Positions 5,785 through 15,549 of a stretch of 64,000 nucleotides of DNA are shown here, one piece after another. The stretch comes from Chitinophaga flava (GTDB taxonomy: Bacteria > Bacteroidota > Bacteroidia > Chitinophagales > Chitinophagaceae). The stretch is taken from positions 1,984,001-2,048,000 of the forward strand of contig NZ_QFFJ01000001.1 of NCBI RefSeq assembly GCF_003308995.1, given 5' to 3'. A program made the translations under genes and the position numbers. Every line of letters begins with the position of its first letter. Positions within the stretch are counted from its first letter, which is position 1. Under the pieces are notes generated by a model, which saw only the letters and a program-made list of their open reading frames with translations, was not told the DNA's origin and searched no databases.

Positions 5785-7119
5785 ATGGCTGTTGAAAAAG
5801 ATACACCCGGCAAACAAATCAGGGCCACCGTTCCCCGCACCTCACAAGGTGATTTTATCCTCTCCCCCCAACGCCCCAGTGTACTGGAGGCTATCCGGAC
5901 ATCCAATGAAGGACGGGTAAAAAAGCTGATACCCATCCGCCACGGCAGGATGAGCGAATCACCCTTTGCTTTTTACCGCGGTATGGCCGGCCTCATGGCC
6001 TTCGACCTCTCCGGACTACCACATACCCAGCTGACCGTACAGGCCATCGGCGACTGCCATCTGAGCAATTTCGGCGGCTTCGCCACTCCTGAACGAACAC
6101 TCATCTTCGACGCCAATGACTTCGATGAAACCCTCCCGGCCACCTGGGAATGGGATGTCAAAAGACTGGCTACCAGCTTTGTGCTCGCAGCCCGTCACAA
6201 CCAACTCAAGGAAGCAGATGCCCGTGATATGGCCGTCAAAGTAAGCACCTCCTACCGTCATAGCATGTACGAATACTCCCGGATGAACACCCTTGACCTC
6301 TGGTATATGAAATTCGAAATGCATGCCCTGATGAACAGTACCACCAGCGATGAGGTAAGAAATATGCTAAGGGATGCTATCGCCAAAGCAGAGAAAGCCA
6401 CCCCTCAGCAAGTTTTCTACAAAATCACCGAAAACGTGTTGGGCACCTTTGAAATCACCGACCAGCACCCACTGATCTATCATCCGCTGAACCTGGAAAA
6501 AGAGAAAGCCAGTATCCAGAACTTCCTCAAGGAATATAGCCATACCCTTCAGGAAGATCGTCGTTATCTCTTCAGCAAATATCATGTGGAAGATGTTGCC
6601 CTGAAGGTAGTAGGCGTAGGCAGCGTAGGTACCCGTTGCCTGGTAGCACTGATGATGAATGATAAAAACGAACCGCTGTTTCTGCAGGTAAAGGAAGCCA
6701 ATGCCAGCGTATTGGAAAACTTCACCGCCAAAAGCAAATACAAACATGCAGGTGAACGCGTAGTACAGGGACAACGCCTGGTACAGGCAGCCAGTGATAT
6801 CTTCCTGGGATGGAGCACCAGCGACGATGGCCGCCATTTTTACCTGCGGCAGCTGAGAGACCGTAAAATAGCCCCCGATGTGAATCATTTTGATAAAGAA
6901 GTACTGATGGCTTATGCAGGCCTCTGTGGTCGCATGCTGGCACGTGCCCATGCCAAAACCGGCCCCTCAGAACAAATCAGTGCGTATATGGGTAAGAGTG
7001 AGTTAATGGATACCGCCATCGGCAAATTTGCGGTGGCCTACGCCGATCAAACTGAAAAAGACTTCGCGGAATTTACCAAAGCCATTAAAAAAGGACAGCT
7101 GCCTGTGGAAATAGCTTAA
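5785..7119 (+). CDS. DUF2252 family protein
   Basis: 444 residues from the ATG at 5785; a TTG further upstream at 5722 overlaps the inverted repeat and is less likely. Family motifs are clear: RMSESPFAFYRG near residue 55, GDCHLSNFGGF near 95, DANDFDE near 115 and WEWDVKRLATS near 125. The protein-kinase/aminoglycoside-phosphotransferase-like arrangement (GDxHxxN followed by DxND) suggests a phosphotransferase fold. No substrate is known for the family. It appears to be a single-gene unit. Confidence 0.88.
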   Translation: MAVEKDTPGKQIRATVPRTSQGDFILSPQRPSVLEAIRTSNEGRVKKLIPIRHGRMSESPFAFYRGMAGLMAFDLSGLPHTQLTVQAIGDCHLSNFGGFATPERTLIFDANDFDETLPATWEWDVKRLATSFVLAARHNQLKEADARDMAVKVSTSYRHSMYEYSRMNTLDLWYMKFEMHALMNSTTSDEVRNMLRDAIAKAEKATPQQVFYKITENVLGTFEITDQHPLIYHPLNLEKEKASIQNFLKEYSHTLQEDRRYLFSKYHVEDVALKVVGVGSVGTRCLVALMMNDKNEPLFLQVKEANASVLENFTAKSKYKHAGERVVQGQRLVQAASDIFLGWSTSDDGRHFYLRQLRDRKIAPDVNHFDKEVLMAYAGLCGRMLARAHAKTGPSEQISAYMGKSELMDTAIGKFAVAYADQTEKDFAEFTKAIKKGQLPVEIA

Positions 7120-7377
7120 TTTATTCCCAGGGCTAAAGCCCTGGGCTAATTTTGATTTGCCTCCTTTAATCCAGGCCAGAGCCAATAGATGATGAAGGCT
7201 TTAGTAATATAGTGGAGAGCTTTAAGCTAAAATAGACTATGCTTTATTAAGCCAAACGAGCAGGTTTCAGACAATGTAACCAAGGTTCCGGCTAATAGGC
7301 AAGGACTCAGCAATACGATAGCAACGTGATTCTGCTTCCATCTAATATAGCCCAGGGCTTCAGCCCCGGGACTGGAA
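7120..7377. repeat. Intergenic region with two related CCCAGGGCT palindromes
   Basis: Hairpins at 7126-7145 (CCCAGGGC/GCCCTGGG) and 7351-7370 (CCCAGGGCT/AGCCCCGGG with one mismatch) are versions of the same palindrome, placed just after the DUF2252 stop and just after the rhlE stop. They could act as terminators for the two convergent genes. The 200 bp between them has no recognisable feature. Confidence 0.5.
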
Positions 7378-8646
7378 TTAAAAATCAATCTTCTGGTCGC
7401 GTTTGTCCGCTTTGCCGTTGCGCCCGTAGCGGTTGCGGTTCTTAGGCTTTGGCTTTCTGGGTGGTGCCTTTGGTGTATCCGGATCTGCATTGTTGGCTTC
7501 AATCAGCGCAGACTCTTCAAACGGATGACTCACTGCAGGAATCTTTTGTTTGGTGAGTTTATTGATGCTGTTGAGAAACGGCCTTTCTTCCAGCGCACAG
7601 AAAGAGAGCGCGTAACCGGCAGCGCCGGCTCTACCGGTACGGCCTATACGATGCACATAGGTTTCTGATACATTGGGCAGATCGTAGTTGATCACATGTT
7701 CCAGCGAATCTACGTCAATGCCTCTGGCAGCAATATCTGTGGCCACCAGTACACGAAGCTTGCCGCTTTTAAAGTTTGTTAGCGTATTCTGACGGGAAGA
7801 CTGTGACTTGTCGCCATGCAGCGCATCCGCGTTGATATTACTTTTCCGGAGGTTCTTAGCAATCCTGTCGGCGCCGTGTTTGGTTTGTGTAAACACGATG
7901 GTACGGCGGATGGTTTTGTCTTTCAGGATATGATCCAGCAACAGCGGCTTATCTTTCTTCTTCACAAAATATACCGACTGCTCCACTCTTTCCGCAGTAG
8001 TAGACACTGGCGTAATAGCCACCATTTCCGGGTTGTACAACAGGGAATTGGCCAGCTTGGATATGTTCGGCGGCATAGTCGCCGAAAAGAACAGTGTTTG
8101 CCGTTGCTGCGGCAGTTCACGGATCACTTTTTTGATATCGTTGATGAAACCCATGTCCAGCATACGGTCTGCTTCATCCAGCACAAATATCTCCAGATGG
8201 TCCAGGTAAATATAACCCTGGTTCATCAGGTCGAGCAGACGGCCTGGTGTGGCAATGAGGATATCCGTTCCGTTGCGCAGTGCGATCGTTTGCCGGTGTT
8301 GTGGTACGCCACCGAAGATAACATCATGTTTAAGACCGGTGAATTTTCCATACGCTTCAAAACTTTCATCAATCTGTAAAGCCAGTTCACGTGTAGGCGT
8401 AAGGATCAGTGAGCGGATATGTTTATAACCGCCTTCAACACCAGACCTGGTATTGTAAAGCTGTTGCAGAATGGGGATGGCAAATGCAGCTGTTTTACCT
8501 GTGCCTGTCTGTGCACATCCCAGTAGGTCTTTCCCTTCTAAAACAATAGGAATGGATTTTACTTGTATGGGGGTAGGCTGGGTATAACCTTCTTTTTTTA
8601 TCGCTTTTAAAATGGGCTCAATCAGCCCTAATTGCTCAAATAGCAT
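7378..8646 (-). CDS. rhlE: DEAD-box ATP-dependent RNA helicase (RhlE type)
   Basis: 422 residues with the full DEAD-box set: Q motif (GYTQPTPIQ), AQTGTGKT, PTRELA, TPGR, DEAD (VLDEADRMLDMGF), SAT, and HRIGRTGRAG in domain 2. The C-terminal tail is short, basic and proline-rich (KPKPKNRNRYGRNGKADKRD), as in RhlE-type helicases that act in ribosome assembly and RNA turnover. The 5' leader seems long: a -7-like TATCTTTA on the minus strand lies at 8772-8779, and AACGC/GCGTT can pair in the leader. This would fit cold or RNA-stress control, which is inferred. Confidence 0.92.
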   Translation of the reverse strand: MLFEQLGLIEPILKAIKKEGYTQPTPIQVKSIPIVLEGKDLLGCAQTGTGKTAAFAIPILQQLYNTRSGVEGGYKHIRSLILTPTRELALQIDESFEAYGKFTGLKHDVIFGGVPQHRQTIALRNGTDILIATPGRLLDLMNQGYIYLDHLEIFVLDEADRMLDMGFINDIKKVIRELPQQRQTLFFSATMPPNISKLANSLLYNPEMVAITPVSTTAERVEQSVYFVKKKDKPLLLDHILKDKTIRRTIVFTQTKHGADRIAKNLRKSNINADALHGDKSQSSRQNTLTNFKSGKLRVLVATDIAARGIDVDSLEHVINYDLPNVSETYVHRIGRTGRAGAAGYALSFCALEERPFLNSINKLTKQKIPAVSHPFEESALIEANNADPDTPKAPPRKPKPKNRNRYGRNGKADKRDQKIDF

Positions 8647-8878
8647 ATTGTATTAAATCTGTTCGTAATAAAAATCAAAACGCTTTTTTTTCACTAGCGT
8701 TCAGCATTGAGGAGAGCAGTAAAGAAAGATTCTGGAGAGAGCCTTATGCTTTGAACTCAACATAACATCGGTAAAGATAAGCATTTTCCGGTCAGTAAAT
8801 CAGTAATATGATCAATAATGATTATATCTTAAAATGCGTTGGCAGCCAAAGCTCTATTGATCAAAACCTTATACATAG
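8647..8878. other. rhlE leader and upstream region
   Basis: Noncoding stretch. It contains an AACGC...GCGTT inverted repeat (around 8682-8704) in the likely rhlE leader and a TATCTTTA box (minus strand, 8772-8779). The remainder shows no gene. Confidence 0.4.
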
Positions 8879-8915
8879 AAAAAGGGCCCTCTTCCCAAAG
8901 GAAGACGGCCCTTTT
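8879..8915 (-). terminator. Bidirectional terminator of the cytochrome gene
   Basis: The stem AAAAGGGCC/GGCCCTTTT with an inner CTTCC/GGAAG stem lies 20 bp beyond the stop of the minus-strand cytochrome gene. A-run and T-run flanks allow use in either direction. Confidence 0.75.
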
Positions 8916-8935
8916 AACATATCATTTTGCCAGCC

Positions 8936-9367
8936 TTATTTGCCAGGCGCCGGTGCTGCTGCAGGCGCTGCTGCTGCGTCAGGTTTGCTTTTAGGCTCTT
9001 CGTTACCATGGTGACAGGTATAGCAGGATACCGTCATGACGTCACTGTTCTTAAAGAATTTTTTGTTGATGCGTTTGGTCATTTTCATCATTTCACGGGC
9101 CACATCCTTATGCTGGTTGTCATCACTCGCAAAATCCAGTTTCTTAGGGTCATCTTTCTGCTGTGCATGACAGAAATTACATTTCACACCCAAAGCGGTA
9201 TTAAACGAGCGCATGGTGGAAATCAGCTCATCATGGCTGATATCTTTCGGTAATATTTTGAGGTTTTTAGGCTTTTCGTTCTCCTGAGGCAATGCCAGAG
9301 AACACAAGGTAACTGCTGCTGTAAGTGCTGCTGCTACCATGAATGTTTTTTTCATTTTCATGACCAT
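8936..9367 (-). CDS. Small c-type cytochrome (reaction-centre cytochrome-like family), exported
   Basis: 143 residues. The N-terminus (MKMKKTFMVAAALTAAVTLCSLALPQ) is a Sec signal, so the protein is periplasmic. Two haem-binding motifs are present, CNFCH and CYTCH, matching the CytoC_RC-type fold seen in many non-photosynthetic Bacteroidota. The C-terminus is a low-complexity alanine/proline tail (PDAAAAPAAAPAPGK). It probably carries electrons in respiration; no redox partner is encoded nearby. The start could be either of two methionines at the N-terminus. Confidence 0.82.
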   Translation of the reverse strand: MVMKMKKTFMVAAALTAAVTLCSLALPQENEKPKNLKILPKDISHDELISTMRSFNTALGVKCNFCHAQQKDDPKKLDFASDDNQHKDVAREMMKMTKRINKKFFKNSDVMTVSCYTCHHGNEEPKSKPDAAAAPAAAPAPGK

Positions 9368-9507
9368 GGATTTTAATAAGTATGTATGCTTCCTGATAGG
9401 GAATCTACAAAAAATAATATATGTAACAGAATTTTTTTGATGGCAGGCAGGACTGCAAAAGCTTTAGGTTCCGCAAGTTCCGGGTTTTTTGCCGACTTTC
9501 GTCGTGG

Positions 9508-9515
9508 TAATTTTG
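9508..9515 (+). promoter_or_regulatory. -7 promoter box of the Ada-like gene
   Basis: TAATTTTG matches the Bacteroidota -7 consensus TAnnTTTG exactly, with TTG at 9489-9491 sixteen bases upstream. It lies 17 bp before the ATG at 9533, which supports that start over upstream in-frame codons. Confidence 0.55.
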
Positions 9516-9532
9516 TCCTAAACAATAAGATC

Positions 9533-10363
9533 ATGAACAACTACGATAAGATTGCCACGGCAATTACATACATCAACGATCATTTCAGGGAACAGCCGGA
9601 ACTGAAGGATATGGCGGCCGCTGTACATATGAGCCCGTTTCATTTCCAGCGGGTATTTAGTGAATGGGCAGGAGTAACACCTAAAAAGTTCCTGCAATAC
9701 CTTACGCTCCATCACGCCAAACATATCCTGAAACAGGAAAAAACAACCGTGTTTGATGCCGCATTTGAAACCGGATTATCAGGCACAGGCCGGCTGCACG
9801 ACCTTTTCATCAACATAGAAAGCATGACACCAGGGGAATATAAAAACGGAGGCAAATCCCTGCATATCAACTACAGCTTTGCAGAAAGTCCTTTCGGTAA
9901 TATCCTGATCGCTTCCACCGAAAAAGGTGTCTGCCACATGGCGTTTGCCGACAATCGTGAAACGGCTTTACAGGAGCTGATAGCCAGCTTCCCCAACGCG
10001 CAGTTCACTCAAATGGTAGATCTCATCCAGCAAAACACGCTGTATATTTTCACCAAAGAACAACATCGTCTTTCTGAAATCAAACTACACCTGAAAGGCA
10101 CCGCTTTCCAGTTGAAAGTATGGGAAGCCCTGCTGAAAATACCGATGGGAGATCTCACCACCTATCAGCAACTGGCGGCAGCAGTAGACAGTCCGCGTGC
10201 TTCCAGGGCCGTAGGTACCGCTGTAGGACAAAATCCCGTAGCCTTCCTCATACCCTGTCATCGTGTGATCAGAGCTACCGGCGAATTTGGTCAGTATCAC
10301 TGGGGAAATATACGTAAACAGGCAATGATCGGATGGGAAGCTGCCAAAACGGACACAAAATAA
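9533..10363 (+). CDS. AraC-HTH/methylated-DNA-protein-cysteine methyltransferase (Ada-like, no phosphotriester domain)
   Basis: 276 residues from the ATG at 9533. Residues 1-100 are an AraC helix-turn-helix domain (LKDMAAAVHMSPFHFQRVFSEWAGVTPKKFL). Residues 115-275 are an alkyltransferase, with the acceptor cysteine in IPCHRVI and GTAVGQNPVAFL just before it. The N-terminal zinc domain of E. coli Ada, which senses methylphosphotriesters, is absent. The protein repairs O6-alkylguanine and probably also regulates transcription in response. The in-frame extension to 9386 would overlap the promoter box and is not used. Confidence 0.88.
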   Translation: MNNYDKIATAITYINDHFREQPELKDMAAAVHMSPFHFQRVFSEWAGVTPKKFLQYLTLHHAKHILKQEKTTVFDAAFETGLSGTGRLHDLFINIESMTPGEYKNGGKSLHINYSFAESPFGNILIASTEKGVCHMAFADNRETALQELIASFPNAQFTQMVDLIQQNTLYIFTKEQHRLSEIKLHLKGTAFQLKVWEALLKIPMGDLTTYQQLAAAVDSPRASRAVGTAVGQNPVAFLIPCHRVIRATGEFGQYHWGNIRKQAMIGWEAAKTDTK

Positions 10364-10369
10364 AAGGGC

Positions 10370-10400
10370 CGCCCACTCGTGAAGGGCAGCCCTATTTGCT
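10370..10400 (+). terminator. Terminator between ada-like and susD-like genes
   Basis: GGGCCGCCC and GGGCAGCCC pair around a short loop just after the Ada-like stop, followed by TATTTG. It sits between convergent genes. Confidence 0.5.
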
Positions 10401-10454
10401 TATGAAAGAGGACCAGCACTGGAAAATGCCTGTCTGTTAATTAGAGGATATTCT

Positions 10455-11906
10455 TTACTGGTTATCTACGCATAGCTTGTTATAAAGCAGTTCATTCGCG
10501 GAGACAGGCCAGATGTATTTTGATGAATTACTCGGCACCGGATCAATTGTCACTGCCGGATTGGATTTCCCCGGTATGGTCTGCCCCAGACGGGTAATCT
10601 CATTTCCTCTCATACCTTCACCGATAAATTCAATATGTTTTTCGTTCTGGATAGCAGTGAGCAAAGCATTGGCATCTGCAAAGTCAGCAGTAGTATAAGT
10701 AGTGCCGGCATCTGATCTCCCTCTTACTGCACTCAGCAATGCAACTGCCTGTGCGTCCACCGTGTTGGTACTGCGTACTTTCGCTTCTGCAAGATTCAAC
10801 AATACTTCTGCATAACGGATCACCGGAATCCAGTCTGTATAAGGACTTGGAGTAGAAAACTTATTCCAGTATGATTTTGCGCCCACAGTCCGGATAAAGC
10901 TCCTGCGTGCATCGCCTGCTTTCCAGGTGGCATCCGCAAAAACACCAGACTTGGCATCGATGGAATACTCTGTACTGTAATAGAAGCCCAGCTGCGTTTG
11001 AGTACCCGGGTAGTCTCCTACCACACTGGTGAAAGGCAGTGAAAAGACGGATTCTGTTGACTGATAGTTGGAAGCAAATACTTTCGTGATATCAGGTGCC
11101 AGTGCATGTTTGGTGGGCGAAACAAAAGGAGCTGCAGCAGATACCAGTTTATTGGCCTCTGTGATTACCTTGGCATAGTTAGCCATGTGCAGATATACCC
11201 TTGTCTTTAAAGCAACAGCGGCTGTGGAAGTTGCATGCGTTATGCTGGCTTTGTTGCCGGCTGTAGCTGCCGGTAAAGCGCCTTCTGCATCATCCAGATC
11301 TTTCAGGATCTGTGCATATACTTCTGCCACACTGGCCCTCGCTTTATTATAGTCTTCTTTTTTAGTATGTCCCTGCGTATGCAACACCAGCCCCGGTTTG
11401 CTGCCAGCGCCATCCCAGTATGGACGGGCATAAATCTGCAACAAGGTAAAGTAGCTCAGTGCACGCACAAATTTCGCTTCTCCGATATATTTTTTAGACA
11501 GCTCATCACCTACCACCTTGGTTCCTACCGCATTCATTCCATCAATAAATACGTTCGCATTGTTGATGGTAAGATATCCCTGCTCCCAGGTTTCGATTAC
11601 CTCTTGGGCTGTACCGTTGGGAATCATGCTCCAGGTGAGATATAAAGTCACACTGTTACTACCTTCCACTACAAAATCGCCGGCCCTTACTTCATTGGCA
11701 ACTGCCAGTTTTCCACCCAGAAATTTCCCGTTCTTCAACACGCTGTACATACCATTCACCTGGTTGGCTATACGTTCCGCATTTTCGAATGCAGAAAACG
11801 CGGAGATATCGGTTGTAGGAACAGGTTTCAGCAGCTCTTTCTGGCAACTGGCCAATAACCCTGTCGCCAATAAAAGGATATATAAATTGGTTCTTTTCAT
11901 CTTCAT
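10455..11906 (-). CDS. SusD/RagB-family outer-membrane lipoprotein
   Basis: 483 residues with a lipoprotein signal (ILLLATGLLASCQKE; acylated Cys near 21). The helical N-terminal half has the SusD TPR pattern (FENAERIANQVNGMYS, KFVRALSYFTLLQIYARPYW) and the C-terminal part carries the usual RYAEVLLNLAEAK and FIGEGMRGNEITR motifs. SusD proteins bind glycans or other nutrients at the surface and form a lid on the SusC channel. It is directly downstream of its SusC partner (6 bp gap). No glycoside hydrolase, sigma or anti-sigma gene accompanies the pair, so the substrate cannot be named. Confidence 0.93.
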   Translation of the reverse strand: MKMKRTNLYILLLATGLLASCQKELLKPVPTTDISAFSAFENAERIANQVNGMYSVLKNGKFLGGKLAVANEVRAGDFVVEGSNSVTLYLTWSMIPNGTAQEVIETWEQGYLTINNANVFIDGMNAVGTKVVGDELSKKYIGEAKFVRALSYFTLLQIYARPYWDGAGSKPGLVLHTQGHTKKEDYNKARASVAEVYAQILKDLDDAEGALPAATAGNKASITHATSTAAVALKTRVYLHMANYAKVITEANKLVSAAAPFVSPTKHALAPDITKVFASNYQSTESVFSLPFTSVVGDYPGTQTQLGFYYSTEYSIDAKSGVFADATWKAGDARRSFIRTVGAKSYWNKFSTPSPYTDWIPVIRYAEVLLNLAEAKVRSTNTVDAQAVALLSAVRGRSDAGTTYTTADFADANALLTAIQNEKHIEFIGEGMRGNEITRLGQTIPGKSNPAVTIDPVPSNSSKYIWPVSANELLYNKLCVDNQ

Positions 11907-11911
11907 TCAGT

Positions 11912-14900
11912 TTAGAAATTAACATTAACTCCTACCGTAACTGTGCGGCCATTAGCCAGTGTGTTACGATCTATACCCTGACCGGAAACATTGTTACCGT
12001 TGGAAGACACTTCCGGATCAGGCCCAGGATATTTGGTGATAATGGCCAGATTCTGAGCCCTTACATATATGCGCGCCGCAGACATACGTGCTTTTGCCGC
12101 AATTCTTTCAGGGAGATTATAAGTAAGACCAACATTACGGAGTTTGATAAAATCTCCTTTGAACACGTTAGATGAATTTGCAAAGCTGGAACCGTTGGAA
12201 ACGTTGTCGCCAAATACCAGTTTCGGAATATTGGTAACATCACCAGGTTTCTGCCATCTGTCAAGTACTTCGGTGCTGTTGTTCCAGAAACGCTGGTCCA
12301 GCAAACCGGCACGGCTGCCGTAGTACACGTAGAAGCCAGCCTGGTAGGTCAACAGTACGTTCAGTTCAAATGCTTTGTAACGGAACGTATTTTCAAAACC
12401 ACCCAGGATTTTAGGGTTGGTATTTTTGTAAGGTACCGCATCATTTACGCTTACACTGGGCGCTGTTTTACCATCAGCATAGTTGTATTTTTTGGAACTC
12501 GCATCGTAGTACACGTTTTCGCCGGCTTTATTGATAAATATCCTTCTGCCGGTAGCAGGGTCTACACCACCTTCTCTTACCAGGAAAATCATGGATACCG
12601 GATATCCTACGGCATTGGCACTGGTTTGTTCAAGACTACTGGTGGTGAAAGGAATAACAGCTGATCCGGCCAGGTCAGTCACTTCATTTTTGTTGAAGGA
12701 AATATTGAAGGAACTATTCCACTGGAAATCTTTTTTATTGATAGCAACTGCATTCACGGAAAACTCAAAACCTCTGTTATACATGCGGCCAATATTGGTC
12801 GGAATAGTGGTCGGAACACCTGCGGAAGGCGGCTGTGTCAGGAACAAAATCAAACCATCAATATTGTTATAGTAGTAAGCAGCTTCACCGGTGAGCCTAC
12901 CGTTAAACAAGCCAAAAGAGATACCAAGGTCTGTTTTCTTACTTACTTCCCATCCCAGTTGCGGATTTCCGGTCTGGCTGTAATAAAGGGAACCATCACC
13001 GCCATACAGAGATGGAGTGTACAAGGCCAGCGCATCAAAATCAGCTATACCGGCAGAGTTACCCACCTTACCATAGCTACCTCTGATTTTAAAGCTGTTG
13101 AAAACCCTGCCCAATGCACCGTCAGTCCAGAAATTTTCTTTTGCAATTTCCCATCCGGCAGCAAAACCATAGAATACACCTTTCTTTTTGTCAGGACCAA
13201 AAGCTGAATATTGGTCCTGCCTGAGATTAGCACTTAAGAAATATTTATCCGCATAGGTATAGTTAGCACGGCTGAAGGCAGACAGCAGATAGTTCTCACG
13301 ACGTAACATGCCGGAAGGATCATTAAGGCTCCAGCCACCCTGTACGTTGGTAAAGTATTTATCTGTTTGTCCTGAACGCGTGATGCCATAACGCTGACGG
13401 TTGTCACGCTGCTGTTCACTACCCAGCAACAGGCTTACATTATGTTTACCAAAACTGTGTTCCAACTGTGCGGTATTGGTCCATACCCATCTTTTGCTTT
13501 GCGCAAAGATACCGTATGCTCTACCGTTAAGCGTCCACGCATCACCATGGATATTGTTCTGGTAGATATCATTATTGAGGAACATATAGTCGATACCGTA
13601 CTGTGTACGCAGGGTTAACCATTCAAATGGTTTGGCCTGCAGGTATACGTTACCCTGTACGTGGTTGTTCTCTGTATTGGAATGATCCAGATCCAGCAAC
13701 ACCTGCGGGTTGTACAAACCGGTACGGGAAGAACTGTCATAGTTACCGATATACTGACCTGAGATATTGTAACTGCCGTCTTTGTTATAAGGTGTTACAA
13801 TCGGAGAAGTCACAAATGCCAGCCTGGCAAGACCACCGGAAGCAAACGATTCTCCTTCTATTGAACCGGAAGCGCCAGAGATCAGACTTTGTTCATTGGA
13901 GAAAGACAGTTTGGTACCCAGTGATACCACTTTGCCCAAACGCTGGTCAATGTTGAAGAGCAGGTTTTTACGGATGAAGTCATTCCTTTTCAGGATACCT
14001 TCCTGTTTGGTGTAACCGGCAGAGAAATAGTAAGTAGTATTTTCGTTTCCACCGGAAGCAGAAACAGTATGGCTTTGGGAGATAGCACGACTGCGATATA
14101 CTACATCACGCCAGTCTGTATCAATAGTATCTCCCTTAGCATCCACATTCAATGCATAACGCTCTTTACTGGTTGGGTTGTTTTTTTCTGCCTCATTTTT
14201 AATCGCTACATACTGGCGTGCATTCAGCAGCTTGGGCAGTCTGGTGGGAGCAGTAGCACCTACCCATCCATCATAGGATATCCTTACCTTACCAGCTTTA
14301 CCTTTTTTAGTGGTAACCAGTACCACACCGTTAGCTGCACGGCTACCATAAATAGCAGTAGCAGAAGCATCTTTCAATACATCTATAGACTCAATATCAG
14401 CAGGATTGATACTGGACAGGGGGTTCAGCGGAGCGCTGGTGGATCCTGCATCACCGGTAAAAGTAGGAACACCGTCAATAACAATCAACGGATAACTACC
14501 GGCAATAGAGTTGGCACCGCGGATACGGAATACCGGGGGGTTGTTCACCACCCCATTCGGAACAGTGATCTGCACACCTGCAGCACGACCGCCCAGACCA
14601 GCTTCAAAGCTCTGCACCGGCAACTCCGCTACAGCTGTACCTTTAACGCTGGCTATACTACCTGTTACATCTTTTTTACGTTGTGTACCATAACCCACTA
14701 TAATCACTTCCGAAATGGCTTTGGTATCAGCTTTTAACTTAATAACACCAACACTGTTACCGGCAATGGCCATTGTCCGGGACTCATATCCAACAAATGA
14801 AACTCTCAGCGCCTTCGCATCCTGAGGTACAGAAATAGAAAAGCCGCCATTGGCATCTGAAATAGTTCCGGCTTTACCTCCTGGCAGACTCACTGTTACA

Positions 14901-15019
14901 CCGGGTAACGGATTCCCCGACTCATCGGTAACCCTGCCCGTAACAGTACGTTGATTTTGTGCCAGCAACGAAGCTGCTATTAATAGCATACTGGCCACCA
15001 CGAGTAATAATTTCCTCAT
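11912..15019 (-). CDS. SusC/RagA-family TonB-dependent outer-membrane transporter
   Basis: 1035 residues. A signal peptide (MRKLLLVVASMLLIAASLLAQ) is followed by a carboxypeptidase-regulatory-like domain (TVTGRVTDESGNPLPGVTVSLPG), a TonB-box region (SEVIIVGYGTQRKKDVTGSI), the plug (LIVIDGVP, NPADIESIDVLKDASATAIYGSRAANGVVLVTTKKG) and a C-terminal beta-barrel. It imports the ligand captured by the SusD partner. There is no N-terminal STN domain, so control by a FecR/sigma pair is not expected. Four copies of a 12-bp box lie upstream. Confidence 0.95.
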   Translation of the reverse strand: MRKLLLVVASMLLIAASLLAQNQRTVTGRVTDESGNPLPGVTVSLPGGKAGTISDANGGFSISVPQDAKALRVSFVGYESRTMAIAGNSVGVIKLKADTKAISEVIIVGYGTQRKKDVTGSIASVKGTAVAELPVQSFEAGLGGRAAGVQITVPNGVVNNPPVFRIRGANSIAGSYPLIVIDGVPTFTGDAGSTSAPLNPLSSINPADIESIDVLKDASATAIYGSRAANGVVLVTTKKGKAGKVRISYDGWVGATAPTRLPKLLNARQYVAIKNEAEKNNPTSKERYALNVDAKGDTIDTDWRDVVYRSRAISQSHTVSASGGNENTTYYFSAGYTKQEGILKRNDFIRKNLLFNIDQRLGKVVSLGTKLSFSNEQSLISGASGSIEGESFASGGLARLAFVTSPIVTPYNKDGSYNISGQYIGNYDSSSRTGLYNPQVLLDLDHSNTENNHVQGNVYLQAKPFEWLTLRTQYGIDYMFLNNDIYQNNIHGDAWTLNGRAYGIFAQSKRWVWTNTAQLEHSFGKHNVSLLLGSEQQRDNRQRYGITRSGQTDKYFTNVQGGWSLNDPSGMLRRENYLLSAFSRANYTYADKYFLSANLRQDQYSAFGPDKKKGVFYGFAAGWEIAKENFWTDGALGRVFNSFKIRGSYGKVGNSAGIADFDALALYTPSLYGGDGSLYYSQTGNPQLGWEVSKKTDLGISFGLFNGRLTGEAAYYYNNIDGLILFLTQPPSAGVPTTIPTNIGRMYNRGFEFSVNAVAINKKDFQWNSSFNISFNKNEVTDLAGSAVIPFTTSSLEQTSANAVGYPVSMIFLVREGGVDPATGRRIFINKAGENVYYDASSKKYNYADGKTAPSVSVNDAVPYKNTNPKILGGFENTFRYKAFELNVLLTYQAGFYVYYGSRAGLLDQRFWNNSTEVLDRWQKPGDVTNIPKLVFGDNVSNGSSFANSSNVFKGDFIKLRNVGLTYNLPERIAAKARMSAARIYVRAQNLAIITKYPGPDPEVSSNGNNVSGQGIDRNTLANGRTVTVGVNVNF

Positions 15020-15549
15020 GTAATTGCAGATTTTGGTTTAGATTAATAAATAGTAAAATGCTGATGTAATCAGATTTTGGTCATAGCTCTCCCTACATCA
15101 TGACTGATCATGACGGGTATTAAAATCGCATTTGAGTTTCTAAATAATTCCTCTTAAAGATTACTGGCCATAGTACTACAGCACTGTTTCTACAGCACGG
15201 CTGTACGTAATTAGATTTAGATTTTTTCGCTTAGATAAAATTTCTGTTAGCTTAAATTTTGATTTTACTTGTTAAGAAAAACTGATTCTGATTCTGATTT
15301 TGGTTTTATTTATGCTACAGTGCTTCACAGCAGTATCACTAATTCAGATTTTGGTTGCAATACTATCGTTATCCTCTACTTACACTTTTATAGGTTAGAA
15401 TAAAAATATAAAAAAAATTTTACCTTGTTACAGTTCTTCAAAAGAAAGCATTGATATCACAACAAGTACCTCTTTAAAAACAATTCAAAAACAAATTGTT
15501 ACATATTAAAAATGAGCCAAAATATTTTTTTCTACCTTTATTTTAAAAA
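15020..15549 (-). promoter_or_regulatory. AT-rich susC upstream region with four CAGATTTTGGTT boxes
   Basis: Near-identical 12-mers occur at 15027-15038, 15071-15082, 15294-15305 and 15345-15356 (CAGATTTTGGTT, with T/C and A/T variants), all in the same orientation. They read AACCAAAATCTG on the susC strand. The first is 8 bp from the susC start codon, so it would be in the leader. They may bind a regulator, or be remnants of a slipped duplication. The rest is AT-rich with no open reading frame of note. Confidence 0.5.

Noticed and set aside
10455..15019. susCD pair as the uptake system of the pectin region
   Set aside because: It is more than 6 kb away, separated by an NRPS unit and strong terminators, and its upstream boxes do not resemble the LacI operators. 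A functional link cannot be shown.
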